DNA of 50,464 nt from Teratosphaeria epicoccoides (taxonomy: Eukaryota > Ascomycota > Dothideomycetes > Mycosphaerellales > Teratosphaeriaceae). This document shows positions 22,271 to 33,530 of the stretch, piece by piece (the stretch's first letter is position 1; each line of letters starts with the position of its first letter). The stretch is taken from contig JADDMT010000172.1 in NCBI GenBank assembly GCA_021401465.1, positions 1-50,464 of the forward strand, given 5' to 3'. The notes beneath the pieces are model-generated. The model saw only the letters and a program-made list of their open reading frames with translations. It had not been told where the DNA came from and ran no database searches. Position numbers and translations under genes: made by a program.

Positions 22271-22971
22271 TAATAGGGAAGGTATGCCGACCTTTTACTA
22301 CTACCCTATATAGCTAAAAGGCTTAGTAATTAGTCCTATAATAGGGCTGATTATAGTTAGCTACATATGTACACATATTATAACCTAAGAAATATCTACA
22401 AGGTTACATGACGCCAAGCCTGTAGCTAGCACCTATATGTCTAGCATCTCAAATATCCGCAAGGTCACGTGACGCCAAGCCTGTAGCTTGCGCCTGTATG
22501 TCTAGCATATTATTATCCCCTCTCCCTAAGGGAACTACCCTTAGTTTTACTAAACTAAACAGTGTACTATTACATGACTTAGAGGCAGGGGGGTCTACAT
22601 AGACACATGACTTAAAGGGAGGCAGCTAACTCTCTATAGACACATGACTTAGTAGTAGTTTTACCCTACATAGTTAGGCATATATTACCCTAAGCTAGTT
22701 AGCATCTGTAGATACCCTGTACTCTTAGCTAGAGATCTAAGCAAAAAAATTGCTTAAACCTATGTCTGACTATATAGGACTAATTACTCTTAATAGGGAA
22801 GGTATGCCGACCTTTTACTACTACCCTACATGGCTAAAAGGCTTAGTAATTAGTCCTATAACAGGGCTGATTATAGTTAGCTACATATGTACACACATTG
22901 TAACCTAAGAAGTATCCGCGAGGTCACGTGACGCCAAGCCTGCGGCTTGCGCTAGTACGTCTGGCATATTA
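22271..22971 (+). mobile_element. Complete TRIM (miniature LTR retrotransposon) with 5-bp TSD
   Basis: Direct terminal repeats lie at 22271-22512 (242 bp) and 22791-22971 (181 bp). The first is longer only because of an internal duplication of about 59 bp. Both begin TAATAGGGAAGG and end CATATTA, that is, LTR tips TG...CA after C-to-T change. The 5-bp duplication CTAGC sits at 22266-22270 and 22972-22976, and the uninterrupted site can be read in the family 3 copy near 30130 (reverse strand). The internal 278 bp has no ORF. Such elements move with enzymes made by others. Confidence 0.8.
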
Positions 22972-22976
22972 CTAGC

Positions 22977-25900
22977 TCTACTATAGGGACCCCTATATAG
23001 CATGTCAAAGGAGGAACTACTTATGCTAAGGAAGTCCTTAGACGAACTGTTAGAGAAGGGATTCATCTAGCCTACTAACTTAGAGGCTATAGCTCCTATG
23101 CTTTTTGTCTAGAAGCTAGGGAGGGGTCTTAGGTTCTACTACGACTACTACGCTCTTAATGTAATTACGAAGCAAGATAGGTACCCCCTCCTGTTAATTC
23201 TAGAGACCTTAAGGAACCTTACAGGCGCCTAGTAGCTTACTAAGGTAGACATAGTATTAGCCTTCTACTAAATCTATATAGCGAAAGGCTATAAGTACAA
23301 AACAGCCTTTTACATAAGGTTTAGCTTATTCGAATAGTTAGTGTGTCCGTTTAGTTTATCTAGGGCTCTAGCAACGTTCTAGCGATATATTAACATACTA
23401 TTACGCGAGGAATTAGACGACTACGCCTCTGCGTACATAGATGACGTTATTATATATAGCGGCAGTTTGCAAGAAGACTATTTTGCTAAGGTAACGCAAG
23501 TACTCTAGAAGCTCTAGGATAGGGGCCTATACCTTAACCCTAGAAAAAGCGAGTTTGCTAAGAAGGAGATTAAATACCTAGGGTTTATAATCCATGCTAA
23601 CAGAAAAGGCGTGAGGACTAACCTAGAAAAGGTAGAGGCCATGCGTAACTAGGAGCGGCTAAGGACACAGAAGGAAGTCTGTAGATTCCTCGGCTTTACT
23701 AACTACTACAGGATGTTTATCCTGAACTACTTAAAGACAGCTAGGCTGTTAACTACGCTTACAGGAAAGGGCTAGCTGTTCTCCTAGGGAGAAAGTAAAG
23801 AGTCTGCATTCAAAACACTAAAGGCGAAGTTCTGCTTAGCGCTAGTCCTTTCTTAATAGAACCTAGAGCTACTAACCTTTCTAGAGACTAACTATAGTAG
23901 GTTTACGTTAGAGGCGGCTCTCCTGCAAGAAAGCAACAGAGTCTGTAGACTAGTCAGCTTCTTTTTACAGAAGCTTAACAAAGCGGAGATTAACTACGAC
24001 ATCTACGACAAGGAAATGTTAGCTATAGTATCTAGCCTTAAGTTCTAGGGCCCTAAGCTGAAATCGTATGGCCCCTTCATGATTCTTATAGACTACAAAA
24101 ACCTAGAGTACTTCATGGTTAAGTAGCAGCTATCCGAGCGACAGATACAGTAGTATGAGACTCTCGCGTAATTCTAGTTCTCCCTAGTGTATCGCCTAAG
24201 CGCTAAGGCAGTAGTCCCGGTCGCGCTGTTAAGACGAGAACAGGACATGCTAGGAGCAGAAGATGAGGAATCGCGGCTTAAGAGGTTCTTAGATCTACAG
24301 GTCGTGAAAAACTAGCTAGAGACTACAGACGAGAGTAGTAACGGCGTACTAATTACCTTGACCTGCATAATATCTACCGCCTTAATTAAGGACAAATCGC
24401 TGCTTGTTAATTCTGTACCCTCTAACACAGACTCTACTAGGCCTTTCTAGGACCGCACCCTTAATGAGTTGTAGGCAGCTATAGTAGAGAAGGACAAGCT
24501 ATACTTGACAGTAGTCAGAGTAGTAAAGAGTAGCTCCTAGACGCTACTAGCTAGGATAACGCTGAAATTGCAAGCTAGGGACTACAAGATCGACAAGAGG
24601 GGCTTCCTGCGGTACCGTAACAAGCTCTAGGTCCCTAGAGTAGTAACTAGTTAGTCTAGGCAAGACATTCCGGACCCTGGAGATAAAAGTAACGACATAC
24701 TTAGGACAAGGCTAATCTAGTCTATGCATGACACCCTAGTATACAGGCACCTAGGACAGGATGCCACGACAATGATCCTAGGGCGTAACTTCTACTAGCC
24801 CTTGCTGTCTAAGCATGTCTGGCGATTCCTGAGAAACTGCGACTACTAGGGTCGTAACAAGGTATAGAGAGAGTACAAGCATAGACTACTAAAGCTACTA
24901 CTAGTTCCTAACAGATTTTTCCAGGAAATCTCGATAGATTTCATGACAGACCTGCCTAAGTCCGAGGGATGTTAGTACCTATAGGTTATTAAAGACCGCT
25001 TATGCAAGTCTATAGTGTTATAGCTAATGCCTAGCATAAAAGCAAAGGAGTACGTAGAGAAGTTTATAGACTGCTAGGCCTAGTACTACAGAATCCTAGC
25101 AGCTATTACAAGCGACTAGGGTACTAACTAGACTAGCACCTTTTAGAGGACCTTCTGTGAAAGAATAGGGGTGTCCTAGCAGTTAAGCTCTACGTACTAC
25201 CTATAAACAGACAGAGGCTCTAAACGCCTTAACTAAGAGGTATAGGCATACCTTTAGAACTTCATTAATTATGAGCAATCTGCTAGGCTACTATGGCGGC
25301 TTCTATGTAGGAATAAGAGGAGTCTGCTAATAAACGTTGTAACCCTACCCTAATTTACAAAGTTAGTAACAAAGTCTAGCTAGATCTACAGAACACACTA
25401 TAGAGAGACCGAAGAAAAGCGTAGACTTAAAGCACGCGAAGTACAAAGTAGCCAAGGTAATATCACTAGTCTCTATCTGTCTGACTAGGCTCCTAAGTAA
25501 TATACACCTAGTGTTCTACACTAACCTGCTAAGACTAGCAGGCAAGGACCCTATGCCTAGGCAGGAGAATGACGACAAACAGCTAGACCCTATGCTATTT
25601 GACTTACACGAGGAATAGTTAGTAGAGAAGATACTTTGCGCGAGAAACAGGAGAAGGAGAAAAGGGCGTAAGGTCCTAGTGAAATGGTTAGGGTACTACG
25701 ACCCTACGTAGGAGCCCTTAGAACACCTGATAGATACTAAGGTAATAGACTGCTTTAAACAGACTTAGGGAAGCGCGGAAAGTGTAGACAGACCTAGGGA
25801 GAGGTAGGACAAGGGGAAGAAGGAAGGAAGACGCAGATCTTAGAAAGAGGAGCCTAGCGTTTTGAATAAGGAGTACAGGCGTTTTAAGAAGGACATAGTT

Positions 25901-26132
25901 AAGGGGAAAAAATTGACATTAGTTAACTATGTATACAACAAAAGAAAAAAAAACCCTAGTAGCAGGAACCTGCGCTAAGAACAGGGGCCCTAGCGACAAT
26001 CACGCAGGATTGTCACTAGGAATCCCGCTAGTAGGGCTAGCCCCCTCGCTGTTCGAGGGGTCCTTACTAGACCCCCTAGACCTATCGCCTAGGCTACTGT
26101 CAGGCTCCCTGGCCAAAAGGCCAGGGCCCTAA
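22977..26132 (+). pseudogene. pol of chromovirus family 3 (RT-RNase H-IN-chromodomain)
   Basis: RT has its catalytic box in YIDDVIIYSG at 23433-23462 and a typical NPRKSEF thumb start. RNase H follows (about 23850-24230). The integrase has a zinc-finger region with RHLGQDA (about 24750), the catalytic Asp in SIDFMTDLPKSEGC (about 24930), the second Asp in TSD-x-GTN (about 25115) and a degenerate third block near 25210. After a frame change near 25400 a chromodomain (KVLVKWLGYYDPT, EPLEHL) lies at about 25615-25735. A basic tail (NKEYRRFKKDIVKGKKLTL) ends at TAA 26130 after a one-base shift in a poly-A run. Stops are mostly TAG. Confidence 0.85.
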
Positions 26133-26800
26133 GCAGCGGCGCTAGGCTTGGCCTGATAAGGGCTCTCGCCCTTACTAGCAACGTTCTCCTGCTGCCTACC
26201 TAGGGCAAGCGCTAGTAGAACGCCCCTAGACCTTTTAAAGGGTTAGCGTATAGAAACACACGGAGTATAGGATGAACTTACAGGTAGCCCTACTAGGCAA
26301 CAGTAGCGGAAACGGTGCCCGTGACCTCCTAGGCTATGACGCTATACAAGAGTTAGCGGAGTAATCATAAGGGGGACTAGTAGGAAATACCTAGATAGTA
26401 GGCCTGCTAATTGTAAAGCCCCTAAGGCCTTCTAGGCCTTAAGGATCTTTGACAGGTCGCTGTAGGCGGCGGCGCTATTACAATGTTAGCTATGCAAGAA
26501 TGACTAGGATTTAGGTCATACCTGTTAGCGTCCTAGGAGCATGTCTAGGAGGTGTAGGACACATGAGCGAGAGAGAGGCTAGCTAGGTTAGCGGGACGTT
26601 TCGCCTAGACACTAAGTAGAACATATAGGGCCTTGTAGTTTAGGCGCTTGCTAGCGCATCTCCCGTAGGCGCGGGCTCAAGTAGACTAGATAAGTTAGCG
26701 TAGGCTAGGCGGAATAGCAAGGAACCTAGGACACACTAACTAGGGGACGTAATCTACGCCCTAAAGGGCGTAGTTGACGTAGTAGATGTTAGGCGCCATC
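26100..26800 (-). pseudogene. Antisense ORF between pol and 3' LTR (family 3, copy A)
   Basis: The minus-strand frame is open except for TAG/TAA, about 230 codons, and ends (TGA at 26100-26102) inside the 3' end of pol, overlapping it tail-to-tail by about 33 nt. It reads MFYLVSRRNVPLT, then SLMCPTPPRHAPRTLTGMT, a Trp/Leu-rich patch, FPTSPPYDYSANSCIAS and RATCKFILYSVCFYTLTL. The same frame is open in the other copy at 42590-43219. No family recognised. Its start could not be fixed. The layout repeats that of the family 1 antisense ORF although the protein is unrelated by eye. Confidence 0.5.
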
Positions 26801-26865
26801 TAACCCCTATTAGTATTACCCGGAATCTGAGAAAAGAGGTTCGGAGAATTAGGGGGGAGGGGGCT

Positions 26866-27531
26866 TACTATGTAAGTAAGCATGTAAGAGAAAGGAAGCA
26901 AGAGTAGTATTAACAGCGACTTTTTTATATAACGATACATGCGCTAGCACGGGCCTAGGAGCGCCCCCTTAATAGCTTAGACTACGAGAATAGAAGTGAA
27001 GTAAAGTAAAGTAAAGTAAAGTAGATTTAGCTAAGTAGTAGAGTTTAGGGACCGCGTAGGACTAGCTAGCGGTTAGCTATTATGCGCTAGAGCACAGCTA
27101 GTAGGGGGGGGTTTTTTGATCGCAAAATTGAAGAGAAGTAGTTTCTGAGTAAAGTAAAGCTATAATACTATACAAGAGTTATTAGGGGCCTAGTCTTTTA
27201 AGCTAGAGAGCTATTAGCAGGAGGATTTGCTTAGATACTACTACTCTCTAGGCGGCTCTGTCTAAATCTAGATACGAAATGCAGGGAAACAGCTCGTACT
27301 CCCTCGGGCTCCTAGCTGTTCTACTCGGAGGAGGGAGGAAGGGGGGGGGGGGGGGGGGGGGGGTAATGTGAAGGGCAAGGCCCTAAGTCCTTAGCATAGG
27401 CTAAGGCCTATATGCGACCCCTAATAAGGCTAGCTATAAAGGACTAGACAGCTAGCAGATAGTCTCTCTCTCCCTATTATACTTCTTAAATACTACATAA
27501 ACCCCTGTATACATGCTATTTACTCGTGACA
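26866..27531 (+). repeat. 3' LTR of chromovirus family 3, copy A (about 666 bp)
   Basis: The LTR lies right after the polypurine tract and ends CTCGTGACA; it matches 41794-42453 in inverted orientation (about 660 bp). It contains a pentanucleotide run (GTAAA repeated, 27001-27022), a G tract and a C+T-rich segment. Immediately downstream begins the right arm of the DNA-transposon repeat (gttagtaac). Confidence 0.7.
27341..27363 (+). repeat. Poly-G tract, 23 nt
   Basis: An uninterrupted run of 23 G inside the family 3 LTR. The matching site in the inverted LTR copy has 10 C (41969-41978), so the tract has changed length since the copies separated, or one is an assembly artefact. Confidence 0.8.
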
Positions 27532-29066
27532 GTTAGTAACCATAGCAGTAAGGCAAGCGATTATAATAGTAACAACTAGCCGATACAGAGACTAGAGGAG
27601 CTATTGTCGTAGGACATACTACATGACAGTGTTATGACAACGAGGTTAGTTTCTCGTCTAACATTACGGCCATGATTGCTAACATGTACTTGTCTAGTAC
27701 GAAAGCCACTATAGTTAATAAGCCCTAACCTAGACACACGTAAGATGAAAGGTTAGTAGCCTTAGCGCGTTGTAATAGCTAGCTATTACTAACGAGGCAG
27801 AAGTAGTAAGAGGCCTAAGCTACGGAGTAGGCAGTTAATTGTAACTAGTGTAAACAAGCGGTATAGGTAAGAGGACTCATGTATTAACTAAACTATGCTA
27901 ACAATAGATAAACACTAGCGTAGCTCTAGCAAGAGGCAAAACGTAAAGACTTACTAGAGCAGGCACATAGTAAGTACAATTATTAACTCTACGTAGCGGC
28001 GTAGTTAATGATAATAGCTATAGAACACGAAGCTTAACTGCAAAGGACAAAGACTAAGGCAATAGTAGGAGCTAAGCTTTGCTAGAGGCAGAGGCAAAAA
28101 ATGCTAGGTAAGTATGCTAGTAGTATACTAGCGTTATACTACTAACATACTACTAGCACTTCGATATTATAGGAGGTACTAGTAGTAGTTTAGTAGCTAT
28201 AGGGTATATATTAGCTAACGATTATAATGTAGCATAGCATGCGCTCTACTCGATTAGTATGATCTTATAAGCAACTAGTCGAACGTTGTAGAGAAGGTAG
28301 AGGATACACTTAGTAACTCTAAGTTAAGGGATAGTCAGTTATAGTAGCATACTACATTCACGGACTTGACCTTGTTAGAGCAGATTAAGGGCTATAGCGA
28401 CAAGGTCTTTAATAATGCGACCTTTAAGAAGCTACAAGAGAGGCAAAATAGTAGCGCTTTAGGAGAGTTAGTAGTAGTAAAGGTAAGCTAGTAGAACGGT
28501 ATAGAGGATAAGGGCGAGTAGAAGAGTCATATGTAAGGGCTAATAGAGGATATGTAGATAGTATGTAGTAGCTATGCATTTGTTACTAGCTATACTGATT
28601 AAGGTCTTCAGGCGTAAGGCGCAAGTCAGATATAGCAGCTTGCTTGAATTTAAGAGGCATCATAAGAGCTACGTTTAAGCTATATATGTGTTTAGTGTTA
28701 GCAAATCTGCTTAATTCGCGTTATATGTCAGATTTAGTGTTAATAGTAAAAGAGCATAGTATAACAATAACAGGATGTAGAGTATTAACTAAAATCATGA
28801 CTTTAACGTCTATTACGTGCAAATTGTTCTGATTTTAGTAGCTTAGCTTGTATGCCCGAGCTACTTGCTACTAGTATACTACTAGTAGTAAGTTACTTAC
28901 TAGTAGCACTCTTGTACTCTAAGCTACTCGCGTCCGTAACACAAGTAGCTTAGGAAGGGCCGAGTTTCTCGGGGGTATATACAAGTAGGCCAAGTTAGAC
29001 AAGTAGGTAAGTAAGCTAAGTAACACAAGTTACTCGGTCTACTTAGGGCCTTGATTTTCGAGACGT
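27532..29066 (-). repeat. Right arm of 1.5-kb inverted repeat (DNA-transposon end)
   Basis: This is the reverse complement of 8911-10445 over its whole length. The inner edge is cut by the family 3 LTR; the outer edge abuts a family 3 RT fragment. It carries the 24-bp palindromes at 28114-28137, 28136-28159 and 28865-28888, matching those of the left arm. Confidence 0.7.
27672..28107 (+). pseudogene. 3' part of Gln-rich ORF, second copy
   Basis: This second copy of the left-arm ORF reads MIANMYLSSTKATIVNK at the start and then a Gln/Lys/Ala-rich, probably coiled-coil stretch with a CxxC pair (NCN-x-CKQAV) and YNYQLYVAAQ-like segments; it ends at a GTAAGT identical to the left copy. No frameshift from 27672 to 28101. 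A possible next exon at 28370-28490 reads LLEQIKGYSDKVFNNATFKK. Stops are TAG/TAA only. Confidence 0.45.
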
Positions 29067-30235
29067 TAAGGATAGATATCACGGCTAACATTTCCTTGTT
29101 ATAGATGTTATAATTAATCTCCGCTTTGTTAAGCTTCTATAAAAAGAAGCCGACTAGTCTACAGACTCTGTTACTTTCTTGCAGGAGAGCTGCCTCTAAC
29201 GCAAACCTACTGTAGTTAGTCTCTAAAAAGGTCGGCAGCTCTAGGTTACATTAAGAAAGGACTAGCGCTAAGCAGAACTTTGCCTTTAGCGTTTTAAATG
29301 CAGACTCCTTGTTTTCTCCCTAGGAGAACAGCCGGCCCCTTCCTGTAAGCGTAGTTAACGGCCTAGCTGTCTTCAAGTACTTCGGGATAAACATCCTGTA
29401 GTAGTTAGTAAAGCTAAGGAATCTACAGACTTCCTTCTATGTCCTTAGCTACTCCTAGTTACACATAGCCTCTACCTTTTCTAGGTCGGTCCCTACGCCT
29501 TTTCTGTTAGCATGGATTATGAACCTTAGGTACTTAATCTCCTTCTTAGCAAACTTGCTTTTTCTAGGGTTAAGGTATAGGCCCCTATCCTAGAGCTTCT
29601 AGAGTACTCGCGTTACCTTAGCGAAATAGTCTTCTTGCAAACTGCCGCTATATATGATGATGTCGTCTATGTACACAGAGGCGTAGTCGTCTAATTCCTT
29701 ACGTAATAGTATGTTAATATATCGCTAGAACGTTACTAGAGCCCTAGATAAACTAAATAGACATACTAACTATTCAAATGAGCTAAACCTTGTACAAAAG
29801 GCCGTTTTATGCTTATAGCCTTTCGCTATACGGATTTAGTAGAAGGCTAATACTACGTCTACCTTAGTAAGCTACTAGGCGCCCGTGAGGTTCCTCAAGG
29901 TCTCTAGAATTAACAGGAGGGGGTACCTATCTTGCTTTATAATTACATTAAGAGCGTAGTAGTCGTAGTAGAACTAGAGACCCCCCCCTAGCTTCTAGAC
30001 GAAAAGCACGTAGGCCGTAGCCTCTAAGTTAGTAGGCTAGATGAATCCCTTCCCTAACAGTTCGTCTAAGGACTTCCTTAGCATAAGTAGTTCCTCCTTC
30101 GACATGCCGTATAGGGGTCCCTATAGCAGAGCTAGTTAGGATCTGTCTAGTCCTTCACGGAGTTTGACGTAGTAGTCGATACTAGGGTAGTATGGCGCTA
30201 ATTTCTCCGCTTTCTCTGTAGCAAAACAGCAGAGC
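29067..30235 (-). pseudogene. RT-RNase H fragment of chromovirus family 3
   Basis: The reverse complement of this stretch aligns with 22200-24045 of copy A, including the RT active-site block (YIDD region at about 29655-29675) and the RNase H start. It lacks the TRIM insertion and so shows the empty site near 30130. It is cut on one side by the transposon arm and on the other by a family 1 LTR. Confidence 0.8.
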
Positions 30236-30652
30236 TGTCATGAGTGTCTTAAGTTAGAGTACTATAGCATGAGTTATAACATATGCATAGAGAAAGGATC
30301 TGTTACGTAAGGACAGACACCTAGATCTGTAAGGTTAGTCTACAGATCTACAGACCTACATAGAAGAAAGGATCTATTACATAAGGACAGATACCTAGAT
30401 CTATAGGGTTAGTCTACAGATCTACAGACATAGGTCTGCTAGGTCTAGTAATAGATCTAACAGAGCTAGTATACCTCTCTAGTATATAGGAATGGCTTCA
30501 GGCTAGGCAGTTAGGAGCCTCGTGCTTAATTCCTACCTTCTACCTAAAGGGACAGTTAGTTACAAGGTTAATTGCTATTGTCGATATTCTTTACTACTCT
30601 TCGAGTCTAACACCTAATCCCCTTCCTGCTATTAGCATCTACCCTTATAACA
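30236..30652 (+). repeat. Solo LTR of chromovirus family 1 (417 bp)
   Basis: It starts TGTCATGAGTGT and ends CCTTATAACA, matching 7506-7976 with some internal loss. No internal sequence adjoins it, and the flanks (agagc / tttta) do not form a target-site duplication, so it may have arisen by recombination with loss of one flank. Confidence 0.75.
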
Positions 30653-30733
30653 TTTTAAGCACTATTCCTAAGGAAGTATCAGGGGACTCGTCAAGCGCTT
30701 AACATACGCCTATGTCAAGTAGTTCTTTAGCTG

Positions 30734-31095
30734 TAATATAGATATATATATGCTATATGATATAAAAATACCTCGTAGTGTAACAGAGTAATCCGACCTT
30801 TTAATAGGTATAAGACAGCGCTACTTTCTGCTTATTGCAGAGGTAGCGCTAGAGGTGCTTATAACCCCTGACGCCCCTTAATTAGGGAAAGCATGTCTGA
30901 GCCTATCCCTGTAGGGGTATCGTAGGGTCAGCGACATAGGGGCATCCTACGTCAACTATTAATCCTACTTAGACGACATACAAGCTAAGGTATGTACAAA
31001 GGACCCCCTTGCTATGTGTAGTAGGGTTACTACATGCTAAGGGCGGACATCAGAACCTATGCGGCTCTAATAGCCCCCTAGTATTAACTGTATTA
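30734..31095 (+). repeat. X terminal block (LTR-like), copy 2
   Basis: This is the block that opens the most complete X copy. It starts TAATATAG (TG to TA) and ends GTATTA (CA to TA). The 81 bp between the solo LTR and this block (30653-30733) hold nothing I recognise. Confidence 0.55.
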
Positions 31096-31893
31096 CTACC
31101 CCTCCTCCTATGAGGATGTCCCTAGCCTTACTAAGTAATACGCGCGGAACATATAGGGTATAGGATATAGCACGCTTATACTACGCAAGAGTAAATAGGT
31201 AGATAGCCTACATAACATATGTCATGCGTATACCTTAACACCTTCGTAGCAAGTGCAGGGTAGAGGCTACTAACTTGGGCGGGTTTTAATCTGTCACATG
31301 TTAGGCGACTCCGCGACACCTTCGCTTTATATGTAGATCGAGATATCAGGAAACTACAAGTATGTAATTTAGTTAATCTTTGAAATAGTAGGGCGAGTAT
31401 GCGCGCTAGCCTCGCCAAGTAGCTTGGCTGTCCCTATTTAGTCGTAACTATAAAGAACGTGTCGCAGAACCTTAGGGTAGTAGGAATGTACACAGACGTT
31501 TTACGCGTACTACTCAAAACAGCAGGAGCGCGCTCCTAGCGCGGGTCTCGTCACATTTTCATGCTAGTAGACTAGTACAAGTATAGTTAGCGCACATACG
31601 TAACAGCCGCGTTATCTGTTCTTACATCATTCGGTCCCCTTGTAAGTTAACTAAAGGTAGGTACTCTGCGCATGTAGTTCGAGTTACTAGCTTAACAGTT
31701 ACGGTAGGTAACAGGGGGGCTGTTAGAGGGTATAAAAACCTCGTCGCTTTCCTAAACTTCCTGTTCTAAAACACTAACATTAACCTCCGCTTCTATTTCG
31801 CTTAGCCTGCGCCTTGCTATGTCTGCAGGTCTAAACTAGAGCTTCTTCTTCTTTAATCAATTAATTAAGATCAATTAACTCATCTTAGTAATA
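31096..31893 (+). repeat. X leader with TATA box, copy 2 (798 bp)
   Basis: Same length as in copies 1 and 5. The TATA box (TATAAAA) is at 31731-31737, about 160 nt before the gene start. Strongly mutated compared with copy 5. No ORF that I trust. Confidence 0.55.
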
Positions 31894-33390
31894 ATAGCTT
31901 ATATGCTACAGACTAAGTTCGACGCTACTCGCTCTACCTGTAATTGTTGCTTATGTTAACAATGCCTTGACAACCTTGGCAGCTAAGCTACACACATCTC
32001 TCCTCCGCGTGTTAGTAAGGCATCCCCTACCCGCGAGGTATGCGTGGCTTGTACTAACCGAAGCGTAGCTAAGATCTATGTCAGCAGATTTAATGAGGGT
32101 AGTGTCTACTACAATTGTGTTAACTATAATAGCAAGCATCAAAAATGCCAAGACCTCCCTAAAGAGGTGTATAGCGAGTATAACTAGCTCTGCTATAACA
32201 TTAATAACTTCTAGAGTACGCATGACAAGGGGGTTGCTAAAGGTACTCTGACTATGAATAGGCTACAGGCTAAGTATTACGAGGCACTTGCCTACCTACT
32301 TAGCGCCCTCTTATACTTCACTGTAACTACTAACCGTTCTTATAGTAGTGTTTGCTTCGACTCTCTGCTAACAGGCGAAAACGTTTGTCTAGGTCTAATC
32401 ATAGACTTAGTCTAGAAGATCTTGAAGGTACTAACCGTTAGGGTCGAGACCTTTGCTATAGTACGTATATAGTGTAGGTACCCTCTAAGTATAAATGCTG
32501 ACCTTCTCCGCTAGGCTAACGTTACCGTCGAGAAATATCCGACTAGCTGTTAGCGTCAGTAACTTAGGGCCCTTGCCTCTATTAACGATGACTTTGAGAC
32601 GCAGATAATCCGCAAGAAGGTTATCAAGTAATTTACCGTTCCTGCTGCTAAGGCTACGCCCTAGCGCCATACTAAGAGGTAGCCTGCCTCTAAGCCGGTC
32701 CTAAGGACTAAGCCGTAAGTTACTTACTCGAATCCTGTCGCGTGCGTACAGCTAACACATTATAGCGCCGCCGCCTACGCCGCCTCGACGCTACTGTCTA
32801 AGAAGAAGAAGAAGGCTAGGGCCGAAATTAAGGTTAGTAACGAGGAAGCCGAACCTTCCCTACTTGCGATCCGCACTACGTCCGCTAAGACGCTAAGGCA
32901 CAAGCCTCTAGGCTAGATCTTTAAGGATAAGGAGGATGATGACGTCTAGGATACCTTCGGTCCTAACGTGATCCCTTTACGCTATAGTGTTACCGTACTA
33001 GTTGTGCCTAAGGGAGACACTAAGTCTAATGATGTAGTTGACACTTATGTTAAGAAGCGTAAGATGATCTCGAGGGCCGAGCGTAACAGCTACAAGCGCG
33101 CCTAAGTCTCTTCGCCTTCTAATGCTAAGGATAAGGTAGTTGTTGCGACTAGGCGCGGTAAGGATGTTACTAGCTCTCTAGCTACTATAGGCTCTAAAGA
33201 CAAGCTCCCTCGCAACCTACTAAAGAAGAAGATGCTAGCCTCTCTTCGTGGCGTTACTACTCCTGTTACTCCTAGTCGCTTCAGGGTGTTTAGTAGACCC
33301 TGTGCAGGTAGGTAGTCCCTAGCGGACCGTAACAAGAAAGACTCTTCTACTTCAGGTTTAGTTAGGAAGCCCTCGACTTGTAGTCGCTAA
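31894..33390 (+). pseudogene. X gene, copy 2 (full length, Cys-rich N-terminus, basic C-terminus)
   Basis: The frame runs from ATA (ATG in copy 5) at 31894 to TAA at 33388: 1497 nt, exactly 499 codons with no indel, broken only by TAG/TAA at Gln/Trp-like positions. The N-terminal third has CxxC pairs (SC/RC, CVTC, CVNC) suggesting a zinc-binding fold, then a conserved SLLTGENVCLGLI block (about 32370). The C-terminal half is low-complexity and very basic (SKKKKKARAE, VKKRKM, LLKKKML), like a nuclear or nucleic-acid-binding tail. No catalytic motif and no known family recognised. At least four copies occur in this window, so it belongs to a mobile or amplified unit. Confidence 0.6.
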
Positions 33391-33530
33391 GCATTAGCTA
33401 TGAAGCTAATCTAAGCATGTCTCTTGTTCTCCTTAGGTTTATTCTAGGTATGCCTTTAGGCATCAATGATATATGAGTAGGGCGTTTGCTTCTTGTTATT
33501 ACTTCGCGCGTTATGTGCTACATACACGTG
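33391..33530. other. Junction between X gene and family 2 pol tail
   Basis: A short spacer between the X stop and the last codons of the minus-strand family 2 pol. It contains a small palindrome (atgcctttaggcat at 33450). No LTR of family 2 is seen. Confidence 0.4.

Larger units (their letters stand above)
21480..27531 (+). mobile_element. Ty3/gypsy chromovirus, family 3, copy A (5' end missing)
   Basis: Protease, RT, RNase H, integrase and chromodomain are present in order on the plus strand, followed by an antisense ORF and a 3' LTR (26866-27531). No gag or 5' LTR could be assigned. The element is split by a TRIM insertion at 22271-22971. A strong polypurine tract (attaggggggaggggg) precedes the LTR. 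Other copies: 29067-30235 (RT fragment, minus) and 41794-44336 (3' half, minus). Confidence 0.85.

Noticed and set aside
26996..27023. Telomere-like repeat (GTAAA run)
   Set aside because: Only about four pentanucleotide units inside an LTR, not the TTAGGG-type repeat of filamentous fungi.
8911..29066. One 20-kb transposon with 1.5-kb terminal inverted repeats
   Set aside because: It would have to contain a complete family 3 retroelement at its right edge, which cuts the arm, and the outer flanks share no duplication. Two separate end segments are simpler.
1646..33390. Stop-codon reassignment (TAG read as Gln or Trp)
   Set aside because: TAG replaces both Gln and Trp, TAA and some TGA occur too, and Cys-to-Tyr, Asp-to-Asn and Met-to-Ile changes accompany them. 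Mutation on both strands explains all of these; a changed code does not.
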